Shown: piece by piece, positions 1-8,723 of the stretch
Position numbering within the stretch: position 1 is the first letter of the stretch
Layout of the letters: each line of letters opens with the position of its first letter
Assembly (NCBI GenBank): GCA_938002255.1
Contig: CALLAL010000013.1
Coordinates: forward strand, 62,001-126,000
DNA: 64,000 nt
Reading direction: 5' to 3'
From: an uncultured bacterium
GTDB taxonomy: Bacteria; Desulfobacterota; BSN033; UBA1163
The notes under the pieces: model-generated
The model's database searches: none
The model's input: the letters and a program-made list of their open reading frames with translations, nothing else
What the model was told of the DNA's origin: nothing
Program-made: the position numbers and the translations under genes

Positions 1-1316
1 ACCAGATCGACGGAACGAACCATCTTCTGAAGGGCATACTTGATGCCTCCCCACAATTCATAACTGAGGCTCATCTCCCGCTTCATTCTCGAATCCCAGA
101 ATTTAACCTGAATCACGGAGAAAGGGAGCCCCTCTTTCTCCGCTTCTTCCAACATGGGCTGAACAATCAATCTGAAGATGTTGGGAACTTGAAGAAGGGG
201 TAGGGTAAAGATAAAGGAGCTGCCACTTCCCAATCGGCTTTCCACTTGGATCGATCCCTGATGCCCTTCGATGATCTCTTTCGTGATGGCAAGTCCGAGC
301 CCAGTTCCCATTGAAATGCCCGTACTCTGTCCTTGATAGAATCGGTTAAAAACATTGGGCAAATCTTCAGGAGCGATGCCGATTCCTGTATCACTCACCA
401 TTACCTTCAAATAGTCTCTCTTTTCTGTCAATCCTCTCGTATCAATACTGATCCGGCCTCCAGTGGGTGTAAATTTAATGCCGTTATTGATCAGATTGAT
501 AAAGACCTCGATGAGGCGATTCCGATCAATCAAAACTTGAGGCATTTCAGGGTCAAGCCGGCTCTCTAAGGTGATTCGCTTCTCCTCGAGGGCTTGAGCT
601 AACGTCATGGAGGCATCTTCAACCACTTCTGTCAAACGGGCGGGTTCAAATTTCAACTGAAGCCCTTTTCCGGATTCAATTCTTGAGAAATCCAGAAGGG
701 TATCAATAAGGTTGGTAAGTCTCAAGATGTTTTTGTGGGCAATGCCTAAATACTCTTCCTGAGATTCTGTCAGAGGCCCTCCATGTCCCTCAAGCATGAG
801 GGAAATAAACTCTTTGATCACCGTGAGGGGAGTACGTAATTCATGAGAAACACTCGAGACGAAGATAGACTTCAGGTTGTCAAGTCTCCTGAGATCTTCG
901 TTTGCTTTTTCAAGTTCCATCGATTTTTGTTTGAGATCCCTTAAGAGCCTTTTCTCCCGAACGACTCGGTTCAACTTTGCCCTCACCTCATCGAGGGAAA
1001 AAGGCTTGTTCACATAGTCTGTGGCACCGCATTCGACCACATCCGTAAAGGTGTAGGAGGCCCCATGGCCAGTCATGGCAATGATGTGGATATCCGGAAA
1101 CTCAGTTCGGACGGTTTTGATCAATTCGAATCCATCCATTTCGGGCATTTTGATATCTGTGAGCAATATCGTAAAGGGTTCATGCCTCAATGTTCCTATG
1201 GCTTCCAATCCATTGGAGGCCGTTTGGACTTCAAATCCAAGGGTCGTCACATACGACGCCACCATTTCCAGAATGAGGGGCTCATCATCGACAATCAAAA
1301 TTCGTTCCTTATCCAC
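1..1316 (-). CDS. Receiver-histidine kinase with GGDEF-like C-terminus, partial
   Basis: Reading right to left from a GTG at 1316, preceded by an AAAGGA ribosome site, the frame stays open to the window edge (438 codons). Residues 1-120 are a receiver domain with acidic pair D10/D11 and phosphoacceptor D54 in the motif TDIKMPEMDG. A short coiled segment leads to a HisKA domain with the phospho-histidine in SVSHELRTP, then a HATPase domain with DTGIGI and GTGLGL boxes. The last 50 or so residues in the window look like the start of a GGDEF-type fold (FSVIQVKF, then VRSVDLV), cut by the edge. There is no membrane segment, so it is probably a soluble phosphorelay component. It follows the lytic transglycosylase gene by 68 bases on the same strand and may share its transcript. 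The kinase call is firm; the GGDEF-like reading is tentative. Confidence 0.9.
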   Translation of the reverse strand, partial: MDKERILIVDDEPLILEMVASYVTTLGFEVQTASNGLEAIGTLRHEPFTILLTDIKMPEMDGFELIKTVRTEFPDIHIIAMTGHGASYTFTDVVECGATDYVNKPFSLDEVRAKLNRVVREKRLLRDLKQKSMELEKANEDLRRLDNLKSIFVSSVSHELRTPLTVIKEFISLMLEGHGGPLTESQEEYLGIAHKNILRLTNLIDTLLDFSRIESGKGLQLKFEPARLTEVVEDASMTLAQALEEKRITLESRLDPEMPQVLIDRNRLIEVFINLINNGIKFTPTGGRISIDTRGLTEKRDYLKVMVSDTGIGIAPEDLPNVFNRFYQGQSTGISMGTGLGLAITKEIIEGHQGSIQVESRLGSGSSFIFTLPLLQVPNIFRLIVQPMLEEAEKEGLPFSVIQVKFWDSRMKREMSLSYELWGGIKYALQKMVRSVDL

Positions 1317-1384
1317 GTCTTCAGTCCTTTGCTTTCAAGGTAAGAATATTCCTTTTGCCCGATAATTTCAACAAAAAATTCTGG

Positions 1385-2461
1385 TTATTTTGTTTGAGAC
1401 TCTTTCTCCCATTTGGATAAAAAATCCCGGAATCGATCAACGCTCTCCAAAGGGAGATTAAGAAACTGAACCCCTGCAGGGATCACGTCCTCTAAAAGAT
1501 GAAGGTTCATCTCTTTGACCTCTTTATAATAGCATCGAATCGCTCTGGCAATCTCTATGAGGGGAAGAGGCTGTTTCAATTCTATCTGGACTCTTGCTAA
1601 ACGGAGGGGGGCATACCGTTCATGATCCTCAAGATAAAACCCGTATCGGTTGGGGTCGGAGAGGATGATCTTGGCAACGGCAATCTTATAGACATATCGT
1701 TCCGTCTCCAGAGGAAGGGCGAGGTAAAAGTAGTTGCTCGTCTTCTGGGACTCAACCTCTTTCCTGACCCGATTCTCTCCCGCATTGTACGCCGCCATCG
1801 CCAGGGTCCAGCTACCAAACTCGTCATAGAGGTTTTTGAGATAGGTCAAGGCACCATCGGTGGCTTTATAGAAATCGAAGCGTTCGTCGAGAGCCTTTTG
1901 TTTTCGCATCCCATATTTCTCCCCCGTGGATGGGATAAATTGCCAGATCCCGGCCGCCCCTGAAGAAGAAACCGCCTGGGGCCTCAGACCGCTTTCCGTA
2001 ATCGTGACATACTTCAAATCATCTGGAAGCCCCATCTCTTTTAGCCTATGCTCTATATGGGGAAAGTATCTCTGTGCTCGCTTCATCCATAGAAGGATCT
2101 GGACATGATTGTCGAGAGTCAAAAGGAATTCCCGATCCAGATTTTCCCAAACCATTCTATCCTCAACAGGAATTCTCTCCCCGCACAGAGTCACTTCTTT
2201 GGGCAGTTTATAGGAAGAAAGAGGAGGGCGAACCTGAAGATTGCTGAACCGTTTTTCGAGAAAAATAAACTCTGAACGAAGAAGGAAGAGAGAGGCTTCG
2301 AGTTTTTTAACCCTTTCGAATAAGGCTTCAATGTTCTCAGACGATTCCTCTCCAATGAATGCTCTCTGTAGTTCAGACGCCTGGGTCACAGGAAGGTTAA
2401 CCGCCCAGACCATCCCTAATAAACCGATGAAGATGAGGAGGATCCTGTTCAAACGCTTCAT
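1385..2461 (-). CDS. Lytic murein transglycosylase, MltD-like SLT domain
   Basis: A 358-residue protein with an N-terminal signal peptide (hydrophobic residues 5-22 after KR). The SLT (lysozyme-like) domain spans about residues 145-270. The catalytic glutamate lies in YVTITESGL, followed by the family blocks SSSGAAGIWQFIPSTG and AMAAYNAGENRV. The family cleaves the glycan strand of peptidoglycan in the periplasm, leaving 1,6-anhydro-MurNAc ends. These are the products that the AmpG-type importer and associated enzymes at 5598-8723 would deal with. No LysM repeats are visible, unlike E. coli MltD. It is divergent from the ChaN-like lipoprotein gene and is followed by a histidine kinase on the same strand. 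Confidence 0.9.
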   Translation of the reverse strand: MKRLNRILLIFIGLLGMVWAVNLPVTQASELQRAFIGEESSENIEALFERVKKLEASLFLLRSEFIFLEKRFSNLQVRPPLSSYKLPKEVTLCGERIPVEDRMVWENLDREFLLTLDNHVQILLWMKRAQRYFPHIEHRLKEMGLPDDLKYVTITESGLRPQAVSSSGAAGIWQFIPSTGEKYGMRKQKALDERFDFYKATDGALTYLKNLYDEFGSWTLAMAAYNAGENRVRKEVESQKTSNYFYLALPLETERYVYKIAVAKIILSDPNRYGFYLEDHERYAPLRLARVQIELKQPLPLIEIARAIRCYYKEVKEMNLHLLEDVIPAGVQFLNLPLESVDRFRDFLSKWEKESQTK

Positions 2462-2539
2462 TTTTAAACCTCTCTTGGAAGTAGGATTTAAGAAGGAAAT
2501 ATCACAATCTCCCTTTCAGTTTCAAGCAAGACAGGTGCC

Positions 2540-2568
2540 TTTCAACGTGAAAACCAGAGTGTTATAAT
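2540..2568 (+). promoter_or_regulatory. Sigma70-type promoter directly before a GTG start
   Basis: A perfect TATAAT (2563-2568) lies 17 bases after TTTCAA (2540-2545). The GTG start of the next gene begins only 7 bases after the -10 box, where transcription would normally start. No Shine-Dalgarno sequence precedes it, so a leaderless message is likely. Confidence 0.55.
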
Positions 2569-2574
2569 GAATTT

Positions 2575-3777
2575 GTGAGATTGTCTCTTGTTTTACTCTT
2601 CAGTCTATCATTTCTCTTTTCTATCTCTGGCTGTGTCCAGAGAGTCCAATCGCACTGGTTTTCAACGATCCTCAACAGTAGTCCTCCTCCTGGGGTTGAA
2701 GAAATCTTTAAACTTCCCGAGGGTGAAAAAAAATCTTTTCAACAATTGATGGACGATCTTCAAGATGCACGGGTCATCTTCATTGGAGAATCCCATGACC
2801 AGATGGAACATCATCAGATTCAATGGAAAATCCTGAAAGACCTCCTCGCCAGGGGAAAGGCAATAGCCGTTGGGATGGAGATGTTTGAAAAGTGGCAACA
2901 ACCAATTCTCGATCGCTGGAGTCAGGGACGTTTGAGCGAAGAAGAATTTTTGAAAGAAGTCGCATGGGAGAAGACCTGGGGCATGGATTACCAACTTTAC
3001 AGATCCATCCTCGAGGAGGCAAAGGCCCATCATCTCAAAGTCATTGGCCTCAATGTTGACAGAGGCCTGGTGAGAAAGGTGGCTCAGCACGGGATTGAAA
3101 AACTGGCCCCGGAAGACAAATTAAAACTTCCAGAGATGGATCTCTCCGACAAAGACCACCTCGCTTATATCAAAATGATCTATAGGGACCACCAGGGAGG
3201 ATCTGCCGAAACGTTTGAACACTTCTACCAGGCCCAAACCTTGTGGGACGAAGGCATGGCAGAAACACTCTCACAGTTTCTTCATTCTTCGGAAGGGACT
3301 GGAAAAACAGTCGTTGTGATCACTGGGAGTGGCCACATCGTATATGATTTTGGAATTCCAAAAAGGTTTTATCGGAGAACTCCCCTGCCTTACCGTAGCC
3401 TCGTCTTAAAAACATGGAAAGAAAACCTCGCTGAGGACATCTTCCGTCCGGAGATTTCGAAACCCATAGGTGATTACCTTTGGATCACCCACCCGAGCCC
3501 TCTTGAGAAAAAAAAGCCCAGATTGGGTCTTATCTTAAAAGAGCAAACGGAAGGGGCAGGGATATTGATTGAACGCGTTCTCCCGGGAACTCCGGCTCAA
3601 AAAGCCGGCCTTCTCGCAGGCGATCAACTTCTTTCTATCGACGGAAAAGAGATTTTGAAACTGAAAGATATTCATGACGCCGTCGTTCAGAAAGGTCGAG
3701 GAAAGGAGATCCACATCACCATTCTCCGAGAAGGTCTGAAAAGAGAGATTTCTGTCATCCTCCCCCCTGAAAAATGA
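2575..3777 (+). CDS. ChaN-like lipoprotein fused to a PDZ domain
   Basis: A 400-residue protein from a GTG start. Residues 1-20 are a lipoprotein signal ending in a lipobox (SISGC, Cys20). Residues 55-290 match the ChaN/DUF399 fold (a Tiki/TraB-related superfamily seen in haem-binding lipoproteins), with the typical blocks VIFIGESHDQMEHH, VGMEMFEKWQQP and VVVITGSGHI. Residues 320-398 form a PDZ domain (LGLIL, VLPGTPAQKAGLLAGDQLLS). PDZ domains bind C-terminal peptides, often of misfolded envelope proteins. The usual ChaN protein has no such domain, so a combined recognition and binding or hydrolytic role is possible but unproven. No SD sequence is visible and a -10 box sits just before the start. 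It is a single gene, divergent from the lytic transglycosylase. Confidence 0.85.
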   Translation: MRLSLVLLFSLSFLFSISGCVQRVQSHWFSTILNSSPPPGVEEIFKLPEGEKKSFQQLMDDLQDARVIFIGESHDQMEHHQIQWKILKDLLARGKAIAVGMEMFEKWQQPILDRWSQGRLSEEEFLKEVAWEKTWGMDYQLYRSILEEAKAHHLKVIGLNVDRGLVRKVAQHGIEKLAPEDKLKLPEMDLSDKDHLAYIKMIYRDHQGGSAETFEHFYQAQTLWDEGMAETLSQFLHSSEGTGKTVVVITGSGHIVYDFGIPKRFYRRTPLPYRSLVLKTWKENLAEDIFRPEISKPIGDYLWITHPSPLEKKKPRLGLILKEQTEGAGILIERVLPGTPAQKAGLLAGDQLLSIDGKEILKLKDIHDAVVQKGRGKEIHITILREGLKREISVILPPEK

Positions 3778-3820
3778 AACCTTCATCCGGAGAAAATTAC
3801 GAAAAAAAATGAGTGAATGA

Positions 3821-4123
3821 CTACCGCCTAGAAGGCGGTCGCTTCATATCTTCGTCGATTATAAATTGACTTTCGTCAGGAACGGGTTCCCCTTCTTGTT
3901 TGGCAAGATACTGCTCCATCCTCTGACCTGTAATCGTCCCGGAGCGGACAACAAGATCCCCCCGGGGCCAAACATGCCGACCCCACAGATGCTTGCGCAG
4001 ATGGGGAAACTCTTGCAGAAGCGTCCTTGAGCTCGTCCCTTTCAACCATTGCACGATTTTGCTGACGGGCTGATGGGGAGGGTAGGAAATGAAGGCGTAA
4101 ATATGGTCGTGATTATACGGAAG
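3821..4123 (-). pseudogene. IS200/IS605-type Y1 transposase remnant, 5'-truncated
   Basis: On the minus strand the frame reads the distinctive TnpA blocks FISYPPHQPVSKIVQWLKG, LLQEFPHLRKHLWG and a helix with a tyrosine (MEQYLAKQ) where the catalytic Tyr is expected. An in-frame TGA lies just upstream (4126-4124), so the N-terminal 40 or so residues of a normal 130-150-residue TnpA are missing. In addition, the second histidine of the HUH metal motif appears to be Tyr (HIY where HVH is usual). This is almost certainly a dead fragment. No TnpB partner is present. Confidence 0.8.
3823..3839. repeat. Hairpin at the IS200-type remnant end
   Basis: ACCGCC-TAGAA-GGCGGT forms a perfect 6-bp stem overlapping the stop codon of the transposase remnant. 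IS200/IS605 elements carry subterminal hairpins that TnpA recognises, so this is probably the surviving right-end hairpin. It could also slow transcription from either side, although neither strand has a run of T directly after it. Confidence 0.5.
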
Positions 4124-4262
4124 TCAGGCTTGCGATATTGTCTTTAGCTGACCCATCTATCTCCTCACACGCCTCTCTTAGACTTTTCATTTCCTTGACT
4201 TTTCTTTGAACATGCCATTTGACAAAACCTTTGAAGAAGTAATAAGTTTGAAAGGGGCTGAA

Positions 4263-5582
4263 ATGAGGCAACCAATGAATACCCAACCAAAGATCCTCGT
4301 GGGCATTATGGACGACCAGGCTGAAGTCTCCGGTCATTTTGATGGACCTTTTTGGGGAGATCAATTCGGGCCTGTTTCAGGCGGGTTTTTAGCCAAACCA
4401 GCATCTGGAAGCATAATTCTCCTTGACGGATCCGGCGACGAAATCTCTCGTTCTCCATACATCAAACTCGCTGCAGGGGAAAACTCTCTTTTCTCACTTC
4501 ATCGTGTTACCATCGGAACCCGCTTCCACTGGGAAAGGAGGGAAGACCAGACCTTTCAGGGAGATCTGATTCTCCGGCTTCGGGAGGATGGAACGATCTG
4601 CGCTATGAATGAAATCCCCATCGAAGATTACCTAATAAGTGTCATCTCTTCAGAGATGAATCCTGCCGCACCGATTGAATTTCTTAAAGCCCATGCCATC
4701 CTGTCGAGGAGTTGGGTTTTATCAGCACTGAATCAAATGAAGAAATCAAAAGGAACGGCCGCATCAACGGAAAGGATAACAGAACATGAGGTCATCCGGT
4801 GGTATGATCGAACAGACCACGATCTCTTCGATGTTTGCGCGGATGACCACTGCCAGCGTTATCAGGGAATCAAGAAGGCCATATCTGGTCAGGCTGAGAA
4901 AGCAGTGCGGCAGACTCAAGGGAGGGTTCTGACGTTTCAGAACGAAATCTGCGATGCCCGATACTCCAAAGCCTGCGGGGGTAGGACGGAAAATTTCGAC
5001 ACGGCCTGGGGGGATCATCCTGTTTCCTACCTGACGAGCATTTCAGACTCACCTCTTCTCCATCAACCCATGATTAACGAAAAAGAAGCCGAAGCCTGGA
5101 TCCTTTCAGAGCCCAACGCCTACTGTAACACAAGAGATACAAACCTCCTGAACATTATCCTTCCTGGTGTTGACCGTGAAACAAAGGATTATTTCCGCTG
5201 GAGGGTTGAATATACACGGACGGAATTAAAGGAGATCCTGAAAAAAAAATCTGGGATAGATTTCGGGACAGTGAAGGAAATCATCCCCCTTCAGCGGGGT
5301 CCGTCAGGAAGGATCTCTCGCCTAAAAATTGTTGGCTCGGGGAAAAGTGTGGTTGTAGGTAAGGAACTTGAAATCAGGCGCTGGCTTTCCAGGACCCATC
5401 TTTACAGCAGTGCCTTCGTCGTGACGGCTGACTCGGAGAGGTTTGTACTTTATGGCGCTGGCTGGGGACACGGCGTAGGGCTCTGTCAGATTGGCGCCGC
5501 AGTCATGGCAACCCAAGGATGTTCAGCAGATGAAATTTTGAGGCACTATTTTCCGAAAACAGATTTTAAGAAAATCTACTAA
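4263..5582 (+). CDS. SpoIID/LytB-domain protein of a peptidoglycan recycling operon
   Basis: The start chosen is ATG 4263, behind AAAGGGG with 5-base spacing (439 residues). An in-frame ATG at 4206 has no ribosome site. The SpoIID domain (about residues 95-400) includes IEDYLISVISSEMNP, with the glutamate shown to be catalytic in the clostridial and Bacillus SpoIID lytic transglycosylases, then AHAILSRSWVL, CDARYSKACGG and the C-terminal GWGHGVGLCQIGA. No signal peptide is visible, which is odd for a wall-acting protein and leaves its location open. It is the first gene of a run with an AmpG-like permease, MurU and AmgK, so a role in processing or sensing cell wall fragments is inferred from context. 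Confidence 0.85.
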   Translation: MRQPMNTQPKILVGIMDDQAEVSGHFDGPFWGDQFGPVSGGFLAKPASGSIILLDGSGDEISRSPYIKLAAGENSLFSLHRVTIGTRFHWERREDQTFQGDLILRLREDGTICAMNEIPIEDYLISVISSEMNPAAPIEFLKAHAILSRSWVLSALNQMKKSKGTAASTERITEHEVIRWYDRTDHDLFDVCADDHCQRYQGIKKAISGQAEKAVRQTQGRVLTFQNEICDARYSKACGGRTENFDTAWGDHPVSYLTSISDSPLLHQPMINEKEAEAWILSEPNAYCNTRDTNLLNIILPGVDRETKDYFRWRVEYTRTELKEILKKKSGIDFGTVKEIIPLQRGPSGRISRLKIVGSGKSVVVGKELEIRRWLSRTHLYSSAFVVTADSERFVLYGAGWGHGVGLCQIGAAVMATQGCSADEILRHYFPKTDFKKIY

Positions 5583-5597
5583 AATTCAGTTGGAATA

Positions 5598-6920
5598 ATG
5601 AACCATTTAGAAACGGAGAGAAAATTAAAACCTACTGACCGAAACCCCTGGGCCTGGGTTCCTTCTCTTTACATGGCTGAAGGGATTCCCTACACCATGG
5701 CTATGAGTGTTTCAGTGATCCTCTACAAGCGCCTTGGACTCTCCAATACTGACATTGCCCTCTATACGAGCTGGCTTTATCTTCCCTGGGTTATCAAACC
5801 CATCTGGAGTCCTCTGGTCAACCTTTTCAGGACGAAGCGATACTGGATTCTGTTGACACAACTGCTTGTCGGAACCTCCCTCGCCTCTGTGGCTTTCACC
5901 ATTCCAACGTCCCATTTCTTTCAAACCACCCTTGCCTTTTTCTGGCTCATGGCCTTCAGCTCAGCAACTCACGACATTGCAGCGGATGGGTTCTACATGC
6001 TGGGACTTCCAGATTACCATCAGGCAGCCTTTATTGGGGTGCGAACAACTTTTTACCGCCTCTCCATGATTTCCACTCAGGGCGGTCTGGTTATCCTTGC
6101 GGGAATGTTCGAGGGGAACGGTTACGATATTCCCATGGCTTGGTCCATCTCCTTTCTTGTGGTAGCCTGTATTTTTTTATCCCTTTTCATTTATCACTTG
6201 TTTATCCTTCCTTACCCGAGTTCAGACCTTCCGGCCTCCCGAACCTCTTCTGCATCTATGGTTCGCGAGTTCCTCTATCCTTTCCGCCTCTTCTTCAGAA
6301 AAAAGGGAGTCTTCTCCATTCTTGCTTTCCTCCTTTTTTACCGCTTTGCAGAAACTCAGATCGTCAAGATCATCGCCCCTTTTTTACTTGACCCCCGCAT
6401 AAAGGGAGGACTGGAACTTCATACCTCACAAGTTGGGATCATCTACGGCACGGTAGGGCTTATTTCGCTCATACTTGGAGGACTTTTAGGTGGATATGCC
6501 ATTTACAGAAAAGGCCTCAAGTTCTGGATCTGGATCATGGTCTGTACTTTGCATCTTCCGGATCTGGTCTATGTCTATCTTTCACAAGCCCTGCCTGAAA
6601 ACCTCTTGTTGATTAATCTCTGTATTGCCCTGGAGCAGTTCGGTTACGGTTTCGGCTTCACAGCTTATACGATGTTTATGATGATGATCTCAGAGGGTGA
6701 GCATAAAACGGTTGACTACGCCATTGCCACGGGAATTATGGCACTGGGCATGATGGTGCCCGCGATGTTCAGCGGCTGGCTTCAGGAGCAGATGGGCTAT
6801 TCGAACTTCTTCCTCTGGGTGATGATTGCAACGATCCCAGGATTTATGGTTACCGGACTCGTAAAGATCGATCCGGAGTTTGGGAAGAAGAACGAGAGGG
6901 TGGGATCAAGAGAGAGATGA
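5598..6920 (+). CDS. ampG: AmpG-like muropeptide permease (MFS)
   Basis: A 440-residue MFS permease with about 12 hydrophobic segments. The N-terminus has the AmpG-type signature [20 protein letters not shown], followed by [17 protein letters not shown] and [16 protein letters not shown]. AmpG imports anhydro-muropeptides (GlcNAc-anhydroMurNAc peptides) from periplasm to cytoplasm during wall recycling. The next two genes encode the MurNAc salvage enzymes MurU and AmgK, which supports this substrate over another sugar or an acetyl-CoA transporter. The gene starts 16 bases after the SpoIID-like gene, and its stop overlaps the murU start by 4 bases (ATGA), so the genes are translationally coupled. 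Confidence 0.85.
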   Translation: MNHLETERKLKPTDRNPWAWVPSLYMAEGIPYTMAMSVSVILYKRLGLSNTDIALYTSWLYLPWVIKPIWSPLVNLFRTKRYWILLTQLLVGTSLASVAFTIPTSHFFQTTLAFFWLMAFSSATHDIAADGFYMLGLPDYHQAAFIGVRTTFYRLSMISTQGGLVILAGMFEGNGYDIPMAWSISFLVVACIFLSLFIYHLFILPYPSSDLPASRTSSASMVREFLYPFRLFFRKKGVFSILAFLLFYRFAETQIVKIIAPFLLDPRIKGGLELHTSQVGIIYGTVGLISLILGGLLGGYAIYRKGLKFWIWIMVCTLHLPDLVYVYLSQALPENLLLINLCIALEQFGYGFGFTAYTMFMMMISEGEHKTVDYAIATGIMALGMMVPAMFSGWLQEQMGYSNFFLWVMIATIPGFMVTGLVKIDPEFGKKNERVGSRER

Positions 6921-7621
6921 AGAAACGTCGGTTCAAGACGGCTTTCATTTTAGGTGCCGGGTTAGGAACGCGGCTCAGGCCTCTGACAGAAAAATGTCCC
7001 AAGCCGCTTCTTGAAATCAGGGGACGTCCACTCATTACTTATGCGATGGACCATCTCATCGAAGCAGGCGTGGATCGCCTGATTGTCAATACCCATCATT
7101 TATCAGAAACCTACCTGAGGGCATTTTCCGATAACCAGTGGCGCGGCATCCCCATCATTTTTCGCTACGAACCCGTTCTTCTCGATACTGCTGGAGGATT
7201 AAAAAATATTGAAGATCTTCTTAAGGAGGACGAGGCCATATTCTGTTACAATGGGGATGTGATCACCAACCTCCCTTTGCAGCAACTTCAACAGGCTCAT
7301 GAATTGAACCGTCCGGAGGTAACCCTTGCCCTTAGGAGCCGCGGTCCCCTTCTCAATGTGGATATCAATGAAGGGGGGGAGATCTGTGATCTCCGAAACT
7401 CCTTAAAAAAACCTGGAGTTCAGACCTGCCAGTTTACAGGCATCTATATTGTTGAAAAATCATTTTTCAGGTTTCTTGAAGCTGGCAGAATAGAATCTAT
7501 TGTTAATGTTTTCATTAAAAGAATTATGGAAAAACCCGGCTCGATACACGGGGTAATCATCGATGAAGGCGATTGGCACGATATCGGCTCGGTAGAAGTT
7601 TACGAAAAGATGGCAAAGTGA
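6917..7621 (+). CDS. murU: N-acetylmuramate alpha-1-phosphate uridylyltransferase
   Basis: A 234-residue nucleotidyltransferase. The N-terminal nucleotide loop is [12 protein letters not shown], followed by [14 protein letters not shown] with the uridylyltransferase Lys. LLDTAGGL and the metal-binding NGD (CYNGDVI) follow. Length and motifs fit MurU, which turns MurNAc-1-phosphate plus UTP into UDP-MurNAc. That lets recycled MurNAc bypass MurA/MurB, which in Pseudomonas gives intrinsic fosfomycin resistance. The gene overlaps ampG by 4 bases, and the kinase that makes its substrate (AmgK) follows. A glucose- or mannose-1-phosphate transferase would look similar, but the neighbours favour MurU. 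Confidence 0.85.
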   Translation: MKKRRFKTAFILGAGLGTRLRPLTEKCPKPLLEIRGRPLITYAMDHLIEAGVDRLIVNTHHLSETYLRAFSDNQWRGIPIIFRYEPVLLDTAGGLKNIEDLLKEDEAIFCYNGDVITNLPLQQLQQAHELNRPEVTLALRSRGPLLNVDINEGGEICDLRNSLKKPGVQTCQFTGIYIVEKSFFRFLEAGRIESIVNVFIKRIMEKPGSIHGVIIDEGDWHDIGSVEVYEKMAK

Positions 7622-7682
7622 ATAGAACAGAGGGCATTGGGTTAAAAATATTTCAAATCAATGACTTGCGGGAATGAGGTAA

Positions 7683-8723
7683 ATGATTCCGCACTCTGAA
7701 ATCCGAAATCTCCATTTGAAAGAAATGATTTGTTTTGCTCGAGAGACCTTAGGTCTTCCAGAGTCTATTCCTATTGAACTTTTTCCTTTAGAAGGACGAG
7801 GCTCCGATCGACGTTTTTATCGTCTCAAATGGAACCCCACCGAGTCTGCTATCCTGATTCATTACAATCCCAAGCGGGTAGAAAATAGCTACTATGCTGA
7901 CATCGCCTTATTTCTTAAAGAAATAGATATACCCGTTCCCAGGTTCATCCGCCATGCTCCAGACCACTCCCTGATTCTCATGGAGGACCTCGGTGATACC
8001 GATCTCAGGTCTTTAAGGGATACACCCTGGGAGATCCGAAGGACCCTTTATCAGAAAACGCTTTCGGTCAGCCATAAGCTTCACAGCTTCCCCGAAAAGG
8101 AATTTCCTAAAGAACGGGTAAGGCTCATGGAAGGGTTCAACCTCGATCTCTATCGCTGGGAATGGAATTATTTTAAAGAGCATTTTATCAGGGGGATTTG
8201 CCAGATCGAAATGAAGCCGTCTTTTGAGGCAAATCTTGAGGTAGAACTTTCAGGCCTTGCAGAGCGTCTTCTTGAAACAAAACGCTGTCTCATCCATCGG
8301 GATTTTCAATCTCAAAATGTGATGATTCTCAAGGGAGAACCTCTTCTCATTGATTTTCAGGGAATGCGCTGGGGGAGTCCCTTTTACGATCTCGGCTCCC
8401 TTCTTTGCGATCCTTATGTAAATTTCAACGAATCCCAGCAGTTGGACTTGCTTGCTTATTATTACGATCTTTCCCGACAAGCGTTGATCTGGGAAGACTT
8501 TCAAAAAATGTTCTGGGAGGCCTCATCCCAGCGCCTCATGCAGGCCCTCGGGGCTTATGGATTCTTGGGGCTTCGAAAGAACCTTAAATCCTTCCTCGAG
8601 CACATCCCTGCTGGAATCCAGAACCTCAACCTTGCCACATCCCATCTCGTCTCTCTCCCTCACCTTCATCAACTCTCCGAAACATGTCAAAGAGCCTTAA
8701 ACCTCAGGGGAGGACAATGTTGA
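7683..8723 (+). CDS. amgK: N-acetylmuramate/N-acetylglucosamine anomeric kinase
   Basis: A 346-residue aminoglycoside-phosphotransferase-fold kinase starting at an ATG behind GAGGTAA. The catalytic loop is IHRDFQSQNVMIL and the metal site is LIDFQGMRWGSPFYDLGSL, both diagnostic for AmgK-type sugar kinases. AmgK phosphorylates MurNAc (and GlcNAc) at the anomeric position to feed MurU. The last codons overlap the start of the glycosyltransferase gene by 7 bases. Together with ampG and murU this reconstructs the anabolic recycling branch from imported anhydro-muropeptide to UDP-MurNAc. AnmK, NagZ and an amidase are not in the window and would have to be encoded elsewhere. Confidence 0.88.
   Translation: MIPHSEIRNLHLKEMICFARETLGLPESIPIELFPLEGRGSDRRFYRLKWNPTESAILIHYNPKRVENSYYADIALFLKEIDIPVPRFIRHAPDHSLILMEDLGDTDLRSLRDTPWEIRRTLYQKTLSVSHKLHSFPEKEFPKERVRLMEGFNLDLYRWEWNYFKEHFIRGICQIEMKPSFEANLEVELSGLAERLLETKRCLIHRDFQSQNVMILKGEPLLIDFQGMRWGSPFYDLGSLLCDPYVNFNESQQLDLLAYYYDLSRQALIWEDFQKMFWEASSQRLMQALGAYGFLGLRKNLKSFLEHIPAGIQNLNLATSHLVSLPHLHQLSETCQRALNLRGGQC

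Noticed and set aside
3821-3840. Hairpin as a standard terminator of the ChaN-PDZ gene
   Set aside because: No T run follows on the plus strand; it is better explained as the transposon end hairpin.
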